From: an uncultured Syntrophobacteraceae bacterium
GTDB lineage: Bacteria; Desulfobacterota; Syntrophobacteria; Syntrophobacterales; Syntrophobacteraceae
Direction: 5' to 3'
DNA: 14,371 nucleotides
Assembly (NCBI GenBank): GCA_937889795.1
Contig: CALBZH010000013.1
Location: 1-14,371 of the forward strand
Below are positions 1-6,635 of this stretch, piece by piece. The notes beneath the pieces were generated by a model. That model was given only the letters and a program-made list of their open reading frames with translations, did no database searches and had not been told where the DNA came from. The translations under genes were made by a program, and so were the position numbers. How positions within the stretch are numbered: position 1 is the stretch's first letter; each line of letters starts with the position of its first letter.

Positions 1-49
1 ACGAGATATCCACTCGTGACTGGAGTTCAGACGTGTGCTCTTCCGATCT
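1..49 (+). other. Illumina TruSeq P7 adapter (assembly contamination)
   Basis: Bases 16-49 are the standard Illumina TruSeq read-2/index adapter arm, ending in CTCTTCCGATCT. Bases 8-15 (ATCCACTC) are the index in P7-oligo orientation, and 1-7 are the end of the P7 tail. Read the other way the index is GAGTGGAT, which fits TruSeq index 23 (GAGTGG plus two fixed bases). Translations through this stretch, such as the peptides starting MTGVQTCALP or MCSSDL, are well-known adapter artefacts and not protein. Genomic sequence begins at base 50. Confidence 0.98.
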
Positions 50-50
50 C

Positions 51-431
51 GCGTCGGACCTTGAGCATGCGGAGGTCTTCTCCTGGGGGAGAGCGCTACG
101 ACACCATCCCCGGTTTCAGCCCGCCGGCACCAACGTCAATTTCATCGCCGTTCAAGATGACCATCGTTTGCTCATTCGCACCTATGAGCGCGGAGTCGAG
201 GACGAGACCCTGGCGTGCGGCACGGGGTCCATCGCTTCGGCCCTTGTCGCGGCTTCCAGGAGCCTGGCGGCTTCCCCCGTGGAAGTGGTCACACGAAGCG
301 GGGAGGTCCTCACCATCTATTTTCAGCAAAACGACGGGGACAAAAAAGGGCAGTTCAGCGAGGTCTATCTGGAGGGTGATGCCAAGGTGGTCTACGAAGG
401 CGAGCTCTGGGACGAAACCTTGACGAGATAG
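51..431 (+). CDS. dapF: Diaminopimelate epimerase, C-terminal part (5' end lost to adapter)
   Basis: Epimerises LL-diaminopimelate to meso-diaminopimelate in the cytoplasm, the last step before lysine and the peptidoglycan cross-linking residue. About 126 residues remain, roughly the C-terminal half of a family that is usually about 270-280 residues. Visible family motifs are the GTNVNF segment (about residues 28-33 of the fragment), RTYERGVEDET, and the ACGTGS loop whose catalytic Cys codon is at 216-218. The first full genomic codon is at 51; everything upstream in this frame is adapter, so no start codon is present. The gene stops 10 bases before dapA and is evidently the first visible member of a dapF-dapA-dapB-dapL operon. 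Identity is secure; only completeness is missing. Confidence 0.95.
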   Translation, partial: ASDLEHAEVFSWGRALRHHPRFQPAGTNVNFIAVQDDHRLLIRTYERGVEDETLACGTGSIASALVAASRSLAASPVEVVTRSGEVLTIYFQQNDGDKKGQFSEVYLEGDAKVVYEGELWDETLTR

Positions 432-441
432 GGAGGGAATC

Positions 442-1317
442 ATGTTTCAAGGCGCTTATGTGGCAATTGTGACTCCGTTCAAAAACGGACAGGTGGATGA
501 AGCAACGCTCCGGGAGCTCATCGAATTTCAGATCGCCAACGGGACACACGGCATCGTCCCTTGCGGCACGACTGGAGAATCGCCCGTTCTGTCCTTTAAG
601 GAGCACGAGCGCGTGGTGGACATTACGGTGGAGCAGGTGAACAAGCGGGTTCCCGTGCTGGCGGGGTCCGGATCGAACAACACCGACGAAGCCATCGTCC
701 TCACCAAGCACGCCAAGAGCGCCGGAGCGGACGGGGCTTTGATGATCGCGCCCTATTACAACAAGCCGACCCAGGAAGGGCTCTACCGCCACTACGAGAA
801 AGTCGCTAAATCGGTCGACATCCCGATTATCGTTTACAACATTCCGGGGCGCACCGCCGTCAACATCGAGCCGAGCACCATGGCCCGTCTGGCCAAGATT
901 GACACGATTGTCGGCGTCAAAGAAGCCTCCGGGAGCATGAAACAGATCACCGACATCATTGCCCTGTGCGGCGAGCAGTTCACGGTGCTCTCCGGCGAGG
1001 ATTACCTCACCTACCCGCTCATGTGCGTTGGAGGCAAAGGCGTGATCTCCGTAACGTCCAACATCATTCCCAAAGACATGGCCGACCTTTGCAGCCTGGC
1101 TCTCGCCGGCAAGCTCGCCGACGCGCAGAAGCTCTTCTATCGGGTCCTGCCCCTGTGCCATGCCCTGTTCTACGAGACCAACCCGGCTCCAGTGAAAGCG
1201 GCCCTTGCCATGATGGGGAAAATCCCGAACGACGAGGTACGGCTGCCGCTCGTTCAAATGGGCGACGCCAATCGCGACAAGCTGAAACGCGATCTGCAGG
1301 CGTATGGCTTGCTGTAG
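442..1317 (+). CDS. dapA: 4-hydroxy-tetrahydrodipicolinate synthase
   Basis: Condenses pyruvate with aspartate semialdehyde to 4-hydroxy-tetrahydrodipicolinate, the committed step of the diaminopimelate/lysine pathway; a cytoplasmic TIM-barrel Schiff-base aldolase. The 291-residue length is normal for the family. Visible active-site elements are CGTTGES (Thr43/Thr44), Tyr106 in APYYNKPTQEG, Tyr132 and Arg137 in VYNIPGRTAVN, and the Schiff-base Lys160 in GVKEASGS. The glycine-rich GGKGVISVTSN stretch follows. The ATG at 442 has a GGGAGGG ribosome site just upstream and matches the usual family start (GAYVAIVTPF). It lies 10 bases after dapF and about 60 bases before dapB. Confidence 0.97.
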   Translation: MFQGAYVAIVTPFKNGQVDEATLRELIEFQIANGTHGIVPCGTTGESPVLSFKEHERVVDITVEQVNKRVPVLAGSGSNNTDEAIVLTKHAKSAGADGALMIAPYYNKPTQEGLYRHYEKVAKSVDIPIIVYNIPGRTAVNIEPSTMARLAKIDTIVGVKEASGSMKQITDIIALCGEQFTVLSGEDYLTYPLMCVGGKGVISVTSNIIPKDMADLCSLALAGKLADAQKLFYRVLPLCHALFYETNPAPVKAALAMMGKIPNDEVRLPLVQMGDANRDKLKRDLQAYGLL

Positions 1318-1377
1318 CGGCGGAGCGGAAACGACATTCTCGCCTGAATCAGGCGTCATGGGAAGAGGAGGAATCTT

Positions 1378-2181
1378 ATGGTACGGGCGGCGATCGCGGG
1401 AATTGCGGGGAGGATGGGCTCCCGGATAGCTCAGCTCATTAGGGAATCGGACGGAATCGAGCTTGCGGGGGGATTCGAGCAGCCCCAGCACCCCAAAGTG
1501 GGCTGCGAGATCGCCGAGATCATCGGCGGTGCGCGCACGGGCATTCAGGTATCTGGAGGGATGGACGATGTCTTGGGCCACGCGGATGTGGTCATTGACT
1601 TCACTCTCGCTGCCGCTTCCCTGGAGCACCTGAAGCTCGCCTCGTCCGCCGGCAAGCCGATGGTGATCGGCTCCACGGGCTTCTCCGCGGACCAGCTGGC
1701 TCAGGCCCGCGAGCTGGCCACTCGCGTGCCTTGCGTGATCGCCCCGAACATGAGCATGGGCGTGAATGTGCTTTTTAAAGTCGTTGCCGATGTGGCGCGA
1801 CTTCTCGGGGAAGGTTACGACATCGAGATTGTGGAAGCCCATCACCGATTCAAGAAGGACGCTCCCAGCGGAACGGCACTCAAACTGGCCCAGGTGGCGG
1901 CGGAAGCCGTGCAGCGCAATTTGGACGAGGTGGGGGTGTATGCCCGACACGGACTGATCGGCGAGCGTACGGCGAAAGAGATCGGCGTCCAGACGCTGAG
2001 AGCCGGAGACATCGTGGGCGAGCACACCGTGATGTTTTGCAGCCTCGGGGAGCGAATCGAGCTCACTCATCGGGCGCATAGCCGTGACAACTTTGCGCGG
2101 GGGGCGATTCGGGCTGCCACGTGGATCATACGTCAGCCTCCCGGCCTGTATGACATGCAGCATGTTTTGGGAATCAAATGA
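1378..2181 (+). CDS. dapB: 4-hydroxy-tetrahydrodipicolinate reductase
   Basis: Reduces the DapA product with NAD(P)H to tetrahydrodipicolinate. The 267-residue protein opens with a Rossmann nucleotide-binding loop, GIAGRMGSRI (residues 8-17). It continues with VVIDFT (71-76), the GSTGF segment (98-102) and the family active-site signature EAHHRFKKDAPSGTAL. In that signature His155 and Lys159 correspond to the catalytic pair of the Escherichia coli enzyme. The C-terminal GERIELTHRAHSR stretch is also typical. The start at 1378 has an AGGAGG-like site about 7 bases upstream. It is followed at only 21 bases by dapL, the next enzyme on the same intermediate, so the gene order follows the pathway. 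Confidence 0.97.
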   Translation: MVRAAIAGIAGRMGSRIAQLIRESDGIELAGGFEQPQHPKVGCEIAEIIGGARTGIQVSGGMDDVLGHADVVIDFTLAAASLEHLKLASSAGKPMVIGSTGFSADQLAQARELATRVPCVIAPNMSMGVNVLFKVVADVARLLGEGYDIEIVEAHHRFKKDAPSGTALKLAQVAAEAVQRNLDEVGVYARHGLIGERTAKEIGVQTLRAGDIVGEHTVMFCSLGERIELTHRAHSRDNFARGAIRAATWIIRQPPGLYDMQHVLGIK

Positions 2182-2202
2182 TTTTCACCTCTGGAGGATT
2201 CC

Positions 2203-3369
2203 ATGCCTTTTGACAAAGCGGACCGTCTCAAACGGCTTCCACCCTATCTGTTTGCCGAGATCGATCGGCTCAAAGCCGAGCTCTTCGCCAAGGGCGTCGA
2301 CGTCATCAATTTGGGCGTGGGGGACCCCGACCTGCCGACGCCGAGTCATATCATCGAAAGCATGCAGAAGGCGGCCGAAAAACCCGAAAACCACCAGTAC
2401 CCCTCCTATTCGGGCATGAACGATTTCAGAGACAGCGTGGCTCGCTGGTACAAAACCCGTTTCGGCGTGGACCTGGATGCGAACAGCGAGGTCTTGACTC
2501 TTATCGGATCCAAGGAAGGCATCGCTCATCTCCCTCTGGCGTGTGTCAACCCGGGAGACCTTGCCCTGATACCGACTCCCGCCTACCCGGTCTACGATGT
2601 GGCGACCATGTTTGCTGGTGGGGAGTCCTATTTTCTGCCGTTGGTTCGTGAAAACGATTTTCTCCCGGACCTTGACGCAATCCCCCGAGATATTGCCCGC
2701 CGTGCCAAGATGATGTTCATCAATTACCCCAACAATCCCACGGGAGCGACGGCGGAGCGGGCCTTCTTCGAAAAAGTGCTTGAATTTGCCAGGGAATTCG
2801 ATGTAGTGGTTTGCCATGATGCGGCTTACACTGAAATGGCATTCGACGGCTATCGCCCCATGAGCTTCCTGGAGCTGCCGGGAGCCAAGGACGTGGCCAT
2901 CGAGTTCCATTCGCTGTCGAAGACCTACAACATGACGGGCTGGAGGCTGGGCTTCGTGGTTGGCAACAGCGCGGTTCTGGGTGCTCTGGGCCAGGTCAAG
3001 AGCAACATCGATTCCGGCGCCTTCAACGCGGTCCAGGAAGCAGGCATTACGGCACTTGAGGCGAGCCAGGATTGCGTCAGCCAGATGCAGCGGATTTATC
3101 AGGAAAGACGCGATGTGCTCATCGACGGCCTTCGGAGCGTCGGACTCAATCCCGAGACGCCCAAGGCGACCTTTTACGTGTGGTGCCCGGTCCCTCAGGG
3201 CTTTACGTCCAAGGACTTCACGTCCCTGCTGCTTCGAGAGGCGGGGATCGTCACGACACCCGGCAGTGGATTTGGACCTCCGGGTGAAGGATATGTCCGG
3301 TTTGCTCTGACCGTTGACAAGGAGCGTCTGGCGGAGGCCGTCGCTCGCATCAAAAAGCTCTCTTTTTAG
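2203..3369 (+). CDS. dapL: LL-diaminopimelate aminotransferase
   Basis: PLP-dependent class I/II aminotransferase that converts tetrahydrodipicolinate directly to LL-diaminopimelate using glutamate, bypassing the succinylase and acetylase branches. The protein is 388 residues. Visible elements are LGVGDPDLPTP (37-47), the PAYPVY segment with Tyr131, NYPNNPTG with Asn178, HDAAYTEM with Asp206 and Tyr209, the PLP lysine Lys240 in SLSKTYNMTGWR, the KSNIDSGAFNAVQEA stretch (266-280) typical of DapL, and Arg366 in the carboxylate-binding YVRFAL. The GGAGG site precedes ATG 2203. General aspartate/alanine aminotransferases share the fold, but the placement directly after dapB and the KSNIDSG motif favour DapL. 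No dapC/D/E genes are visible. Confidence 0.92.
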   Translation: MPFDKADRLKRLPPYLFAEIDRLKAELFAKGVDVINLGVGDPDLPTPSHIIESMQKAAEKPENHQYPSYSGMNDFRDSVARWYKTRFGVDLDANSEVLTLIGSKEGIAHLPLACVNPGDLALIPTPAYPVYDVATMFAGGESYFLPLVRENDFLPDLDAIPRDIARRAKMMFINYPNNPTGATAERAFFEKVLEFAREFDVVVCHDAAYTEMAFDGYRPMSFLELPGAKDVAIEFHSLSKTYNMTGWRLGFVVGNSAVLGALGQVKSNIDSGAFNAVQEAGITALEASQDCVSQMQRIYQERRDVLIDGLRSVGLNPETPKATFYVWCPVPQGFTSKDFTSLLLREAGIVTTPGSGFGPPGEGYVRFALTVDKERLAEAVARIKKLSF

Positions 3370-3385
3370 TGGGCGGCTTGGATCC

Positions 3386-3883
3386 ATGGAAGAGGTTCTG
3401 ATCGGTCTCGGGAGCAACCAGGGAGACTGCGTCGCTTTGTGCAAAGCAGCGATCCGGTGCCTGGCTGATCATCCGGCCATCAGCGTGGTGCGTGTCTCGT
3501 CCCTGTACCGGACAGCACCCGTGGGGTATCTCGATCAGGACTGGTTCGTGAACGGCGTTCTGCTCTGCACAACGTCCCTGAGCCCATCGGAGCTGCTGGA
3601 TGTGCTTCACACCGTCGAGCAATCGTTCGGCAGAGAGCGCACCCTCCGGTGGGGCCCCAGAACGTTGGATCTGGATCTCTTGGCACATGGGGACCGGGTT
3701 GTGCATCTTCCGGATTTGACTGTGCCACACACTCGGATGCAAGAGCGTCGTTTTGTGCTGGCCCCTCTCGTCGAGGTCCACCCGAACTGGGTTCATCCCG
3801 TTTTGGGGAAGACGGCGCGGCAACTGCTCGCCGCGCTTTCCGAAGAGCCTGGACAAGATGTGGAGCCGATGGTGTTGTCATGA
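3386..3883 (+). CDS. folK: 2-amino-4-hydroxy-6-hydroxymethyldihydropteridine diphosphokinase
   Basis: Transfers pyrophosphate from ATP to the pterin alcohol in folate synthesis; a small soluble cytoplasmic enzyme. The ATG at 3386 gives 165 residues, the usual size, and places the family's N-terminal IGLGSNQGD at residues 6-14. An in-frame start at 3314 would only add residues overlapping dapL. Other motifs are YRTAPVGYLDQDWFVNGV (41-58), the signature RWGPRTLDLDLL (88-99) with magnesium ligands Asp95 and Asp97, and VPHTRMQERRFVLAPL. The ribosome site is weak. It lies 16 bases after dapL and overlaps the next gene by ATGA, so it is co-transcribed and probably translationally coupled to that gene. 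Confidence 0.95.
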   Translation: MEEVLIGLGSNQGDCVALCKAAIRCLADHPAISVVRVSSLYRTAPVGYLDQDWFVNGVLLCTTSLSPSELLDVLHTVEQSFGRERTLRWGPRTLDLDLLAHGDRVVHLPDLTVPHTRMQERRFVLAPLVEVHPNWVHPVLGKTARQLLAALSEEPGQDVEPMVLS

Positions 3884-4152
3884 TTCGGTTGCTCATTTAT
3901 GGATTCGTCGCATACTTTGCCTACCAGCTCTTCAAGTCTCTGGCGAGAAAGCTGTTTCCGTCCAATTTCTCGGCTGAGGACGGTCGAAAGGGGCCAGGGG
4001 GCGATCTGAGTACGGAGCTCATCCAAGACCCCGAGTGCGGCACGTATTTTTTGAAGCAACACGGCGTCATCGCGACGTTTCAGGGAAAAAGACTCCACTT
4101 TTGCAGTGAGAAATGCCGGGATAGCTATCTGGCCCGCCATCGGAATCCGTGA
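3880..4152 (+). CDS. Small membrane-anchored protein with a TRASH/YHS-like cysteine domain
   Basis: A 90-residue protein that starts inside the folK stop (ATGA overlap). Residues 2-18 ([17 protein letters not shown]) form one N-terminal hydrophobic segment, followed by basic residues (KSLARK) and a short polar linker. The C-terminal half carries DPECGTYF (Cys53) and [12 protein letters not shown] (Cys75, Cys79). This Cys-x21-Cys-x3-Cys layout resembles TRASH/YHS-type metal-binding modules and the PP0621-like small proteins often annotated as hypothetical. The likely topology is a membrane anchor with a small metal-binding domain, orientation uncertain. A role in metal sensing or delivery is inference; no function is assigned. 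Confidence 0.8.
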   Translation: MIRLLIYGFVAYFAYQLFKSLARKLFPSNFSAEDGRKGPGGDLSTELIQDPECGTYFLKQHGVIATFQGKRLHFCSEKCRDSYLARHRNP

Positions 4153-4190
4153 CGATTCATCCTTGCTGGGCGGAAATCCCAAAGAACAAC

Positions 4191-4197
4191 GGGGAGG
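4191..4197 (+). promoter_or_regulatory. Ribosome binding site fixing the TTG start of the transaldolase
   Basis: GGGGAGG lies 5 bases before a TTG at 4203. Starting there gives [10 protein letters not shown], the usual N-terminus of this family. The alternative in-frame GTG at 4149 overlaps the preceding stop codon and adds 18 residues with no family resemblance. Confidence 0.8.
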
Positions 4198-4202
4198 TCA
4201 GT

Positions 4203-4871
4203 TTGAAATTTTTCATCGATACGGCAAATTTGAACGAGATCAAGGAAGCACACAGTTTGGGAATTTTAGACGGGGTAACGACGAACCCTTCACTGATCGC
4301 CAAGGAGGGCATTGCCACAAGACAGGCGTTCGAGCAGCACATCAAGACCATCTGCGAGCTCATCGACGCGCCCGTCAGCGCGGAAGCGGTCAGTCTGACT
4401 TTCCAGGAAATGGTTGCTGAGGCTCGTATCCTCGCAGCCATTCATCCCCAGGTCGTGGTGAAGATTCCGATGACCGTGGATGGTCTCAAGGCGGTCAGAC
4501 AGCTGGCGGAAGAAGGCATCAAGACCAATGTGACCCTGATCTTCTCGCCCCTTCAGGCTCTCATGGCAGCCAAAGCAGGGGCCTCGTATGTCAGTCCGTT
4601 TGTGGGACGACTCGACGACATCGCCCACGAAGGGATGGCGCTGGTGGAGCAGATCATCGAAGTGTACTCCAACTATCTCTTCGAAACCGAGATCATCGTC
4701 GCCAGCATCCGCAATCCCCTCCACGTGCTCGACGCGGCCAAAATGGGAGCCGATGTGGCCACTATCCCCTTCAAGGTGATCGAGCAGATGGCGAAGCACC
4801 CCCTGACGGACATCGGAATCAAGAACTTCTTGGCGGATTGGGAGAAGGTTGAAAGCAAAAACGCCTCGTAA
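4203..4871 (+). CDS. fsa: Fructose-6-phosphate aldolase / TalC-type transaldolase
   Basis: A small class I aldolase of the Fsa/TalC group, catalysing either dihydroxyacetone transfer between sugar phosphates or reversible fructose-6-phosphate cleavage. From the TTG start it has 222 residues, typical of the short single-domain family. Motifs are [14 protein letters not shown] (3-16), [14 protein letters not shown] (23-36), the Schiff-base lysine Lys87 in [24 protein letters not shown] (105-120), [11 protein letters not shown] (129-139), and [20 protein letters not shown] near the end. Whether it acts as transaldolase or aldolase cannot be told from sequence alone. In an anaerobe lacking the oxidative pentose pathway it would typically serve non-oxidative pentose supply. 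It follows the small cysteine protein after 50 bases. Confidence 0.9.
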   Translation: MKFFIDTANLNEIKEAHSLGILDGVTTNPSLIAKEGIATRQAFEQHIKTICELIDAPVSAEAVSLTFQEMVAEARILAAIHPQVVVKIPMTVDGLKAVRQLAEEGIKTNVTLIFSPLQALMAAKAGASYVSPFVGRLDDIAHEGMALVEQIIEVYSNYLFETEIIVASIRNPLHVLDAAKMGADVATIPFKVIEQMAKHPLTDIGIKNFLADWEKVESKNAS

Positions 4872-4932
4872 GCGAAACAGCTCCGTTTAGTTTTTGGGCT
4901 CCGTAACAAGCAACAGCCGAGAGAGGATCACG

Positions 4933-5592
4933 ATGAAGAATCCGGCCAGAAAAGCAAGACCGATGCGAATCGTTGCCTGGTGGGTTTCTTGTTGCGTCCT
5001 GCTGGCCACACCCGCTGGTGCGGACATCTTTAAGTACGTGGACAAAGAAGGGGTGATCCATTTCACCAACATCCCCGCTCATCCAGATGCACAGAAGATG
5101 GCAGCGTTGAAGCCCCTCACGGTCTCCCACACCACGGGTCGGATCGCGCCAAAGGCTCAACTGCCTTTGCTGCGCTCTTACGTGCCCTTCTGCGATCTTC
5201 CGAATCAAAACGCCTATGAGCCTCACATCCGCTTGACCTGTCTGCGGCATGGCATGGACCATAACCTCGTTAAGGCGGTCATCCGAGCCGAATCGGGGTT
5301 TAACTCGCAGGCCGTGTCGCCCAAGGGCGCCATGGGGCTGATGCAGCTCATGCCCGACACGTCACGGTACATGGGCGTTTTGAACCCCTTCGACCCGCTC
5401 GATAACATCGACGGCGGGACGCGTTATCTCAGGATGTTGCTCGACCGGTTCAACAATGATATTTCTTTAGCGTTGGCCGCATACAACGCCGGTCCGGAAA
5501 ATGTGGCCAAGTACAGAGGGATCCCTCCGTACGATGAAACACAAGTCTACGTCCAACGAGTGCTGGAGTACTACCAGCGCTACAAGCGATGA
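4933..5592 (+). CDS. Secreted lytic transglycosylase (DUF4124 + SLT domains)
   Basis: Cleaves the MurNAc-GlcNAc bond of peptidoglycan in the periplasm. From ATG 4933 (preceded by GAGAGGA) the protein has 219 residues: a signal peptide with core AWWVSCCVLLATPAGA ending about residue 30, a DUF4124-like segment at 31-50 (DIFKYVDKEGVIHFTNIP), a linker with two cysteines (87 and 103), and a C-terminal SLT domain from about 105. The catalytic glutamate is Glu120 in RAESGFNSQAVS, followed by KGAMGLMQLMPDT and AYNAGPENVAKY. An upstream in-frame start near 4894 would place extra polar residues before the signal peptide, so I reject it. It sits between fsa and pgsA with short gaps. Confidence 0.93.
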   Translation: MKNPARKARPMRIVAWWVSCCVLLATPAGADIFKYVDKEGVIHFTNIPAHPDAQKMAALKPLTVSHTTGRIAPKAQLPLLRSYVPFCDLPNQNAYEPHIRLTCLRHGMDHNLVKAVIRAESGFNSQAVSPKGAMGLMQLMPDTSRYMGVLNPFDPLDNIDGGTRYLRMLLDRFNNDISLALAAYNAGPENVAKYRGIPPYDETQVYVQRVLEYYQRYKR

Positions 5593-5635
5593 ACAGAGAA
5601 GTCAGCCCGTGGATTCAAAGCAGTCTGAAGTTGGC

Positions 5636-6235
5636 ATGAAGGCGGTGGGACAAACACGGCCAGGTTTGTCGCGGCAGCACCTGACCGCCCTGCCCAACCT
5701 TTTGACATATTTGCGGATTGTCGCCATACCGCTGATCATCGTTTTGCTCACCCCGCCCGCATCCCGACACATTCTCAACGTGGCCTTCGTGGTGTTCGGC
5801 CTAGCCTCACTGACCGACTACTTCGACGGAATTCTCGCGAGGCGCCACAATCTGGTAACTTCCGTGGGCAAGCTGCTGGACCCCCTCGCGGACAAGCTGC
5901 TCAACTCAGCCGTGCTGATCATGCTCATCCCCTTGGGAAAAGTCGATGCGTGGCTGGTTTTCCTCATCATCGGCCGGGAAATGACCATTACGGGGCTTCG
6001 ATCCATTGCGGCCAGCCAAGGGCTGATCATCAATGCAAGCCGCATGGGCAAAAACAAGATGATTTCGCAGATCTGCGGTATTTTGTTCCTTCTGCTGACC
6101 ATCCCGCAATATCAGGCGTTTCTGGATGCGCTCGGGACCCTCTTCCTTTGGGTATCACTGTTCCTTGGATTCTGGTCCGCCCGAGATTACTTCTCCCAGT
6201 TCTATTACGAAGCCAAGCACCAGGAGCCCCACTAA
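5636..6235 (+). CDS. pgsA: CDP-diacylglycerol--glycerol-3-phosphate 3-phosphatidyltransferase
   Basis: An inner-membrane enzyme making phosphatidylglycerol phosphate from CDP-diacylglycerol and glycerol-3-phosphate. The CDP-alcohol phosphotransferase motif is intact: D61-x2-D64-G-x2-A-R69-x8-G78-x3-D82-x3-D86. Early residues LPNLLTYLRIVAIPLII and the middle segment IIGREMTITGLRS are also characteristic. Several hydrophobic segments follow (about 28-40, 47-60, 92-112, 145-157, 165-180). The ATG at 5636 gives 199 residues, near the usual 180-200. A GTG at 5609 in frame is possible and neither has a strong ribosome site, so the exact start is uncertain. It is the last plus-strand gene before a strong terminator. 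Confidence 0.93.
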   Translation: MKAVGQTRPGLSRQHLTALPNLLTYLRIVAIPLIIVLLTPPASRHILNVAFVVFGLASLTDYFDGILARRHNLVTSVGKLLDPLADKLLNSAVLIMLIPLGKVDAWLVFLIIGREMTITGLRSIAASQGLIINASRMGKNKMISQICGILFLLLTIPQYQAFLDALGTLFLWVSLFLGFWSARDYFSQFYYEAKHQEPH

Positions 6236-6270
6236 CGCTTGAAGACGGAAGTCCTGATGACCCAATGCAG

Positions 6271-6320
6271 AAGCCCGGGAGAGCCATTCGAATCGAATGA
6301 CAATCCCGGGCTTTGTTTTT
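6271..6320 (+). terminator. Rho-independent terminator after pgsA, with a nested hairpin
   Basis: A perfect 10-base stem (AAGCCCGGGA at 6271-6280 with TCCCGGGCTT at 6304-6313) is followed by TGTTTTT. The 23-base loop contains a second 6-base stem, CATTCG/CGAATG (6285-6290 with 6294-6299). On the plus strand it ends the dap-to-pgsA run. On the minus strand the same hairpin lies just after the small peptide gene, but no clear T-run follows there, so its action on that side is less certain. Confidence 0.88.
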
Positions 6321-6337
6321 CAAGATCGTGAATCTGG

Positions 6338-6478
6338 TCAGTTGAGATCCGAAGAGGCCATCGAAGAGTCACTGCTCTCGCCGGTCCTTGTGCACCGACC
6401 GCACTTGCACTGCGCGGCCACAACGTCCATCCGTTTTTGCTCCTCGGTCGGCTCTCCCTTGAAACGGACTTTGATCAT
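6338..6478 (-). CDS. 46-residue cysteine-containing peptide, candidate RiPP precursor
   Basis: On the minus strand a GGAGGAG site (6490-6484) precedes ATG 6478 by 5 bases; the frame runs 46 codons to a TGA at 6340-6338. The N-terminal half is charged and leader-like (MIKVRFKGEPTEEQKRMDVV). It is followed by Cys24, Cys26 and Cys29 in AAQCKCGRCTRTG and a Ser/Asp-rich tail, ESSDSSMASSDLN. No signal peptide or membrane segment is visible. It lies 157 bases downstream of the radical SAM/SPASM gene, same strand. A short leader plus a Cys/Ser/Asp core next to a peptide maturase is the classic arrangement of a radical-SAM RiPP precursor. That role is inference: I do not recognise the sequence. A stand-alone small metal-binding peptide is the alternative. 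Confidence 0.7.
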   Translation of the reverse strand: MIKVRFKGEPTEEQKRMDVVAAQCKCGRCTRTGESSDSSMASSDLN

Positions 6479-6483
6479 CCTAA

Positions 6484-6490
6484 CTCCTCC
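6484..6490 (-). promoter_or_regulatory. Strong ribosome binding site of the small peptide gene
   Basis: GGAGGAG on the minus strand, 5 bases before the ATG at 6478. It is among the clearest ribosome sites in the window and is the main sequence evidence that this short frame is translated. Confidence 0.75.
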
Positions 6491-6531
6491 ATCGTTTTAG
6501 ATTGACGTTCGTTGATCCGGACCAGGACAGA

Positions 6532-6566
6532 TCCGAAGCTCAAAAACATTATTAGCAAGCTTCGGA
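6532..6566 (-). repeat. Intergenic hairpin between maturase and small peptide genes
   Basis: A 9-base perfect inverted repeat (TCCGAAGCT at 6532-6540, AGCTTCGGA at 6558-6566) encloses a 17-base AT-rich loop. Neither strand has a T-run directly after the stem, so it is not a standard terminator. Between a modification gene and a candidate precursor it could be an RNA processing or stability element. That is inference. Confidence 0.5.
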
Positions 6567-6635
6567 CCAGATCCCGGCACACCCAGCGCGCATCCGGACT
6601 CTGCCGAAAGCGCCGAGACCTGCCTCAAAGAGCCC

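Noticed and set aside
355..2163. 602-codon minus-strand frame opposite dapA and dapB
   Set aside because: A long antisense shadow in GC-rich DNA; the plus-strand genes have complete family motifs and the antisense protein has none.
2185..3444. 419-codon minus-strand frame opposite dapL
   Set aside because: Antisense shadow of dapL without recognisable motifs or ribosome site.
4872..4900. Weak terminator after the transaldolase (GAAAC...GTTTAG then TTTTT)
   Set aside because: The stem is only about four A/T-rich pairs, too weak to call.
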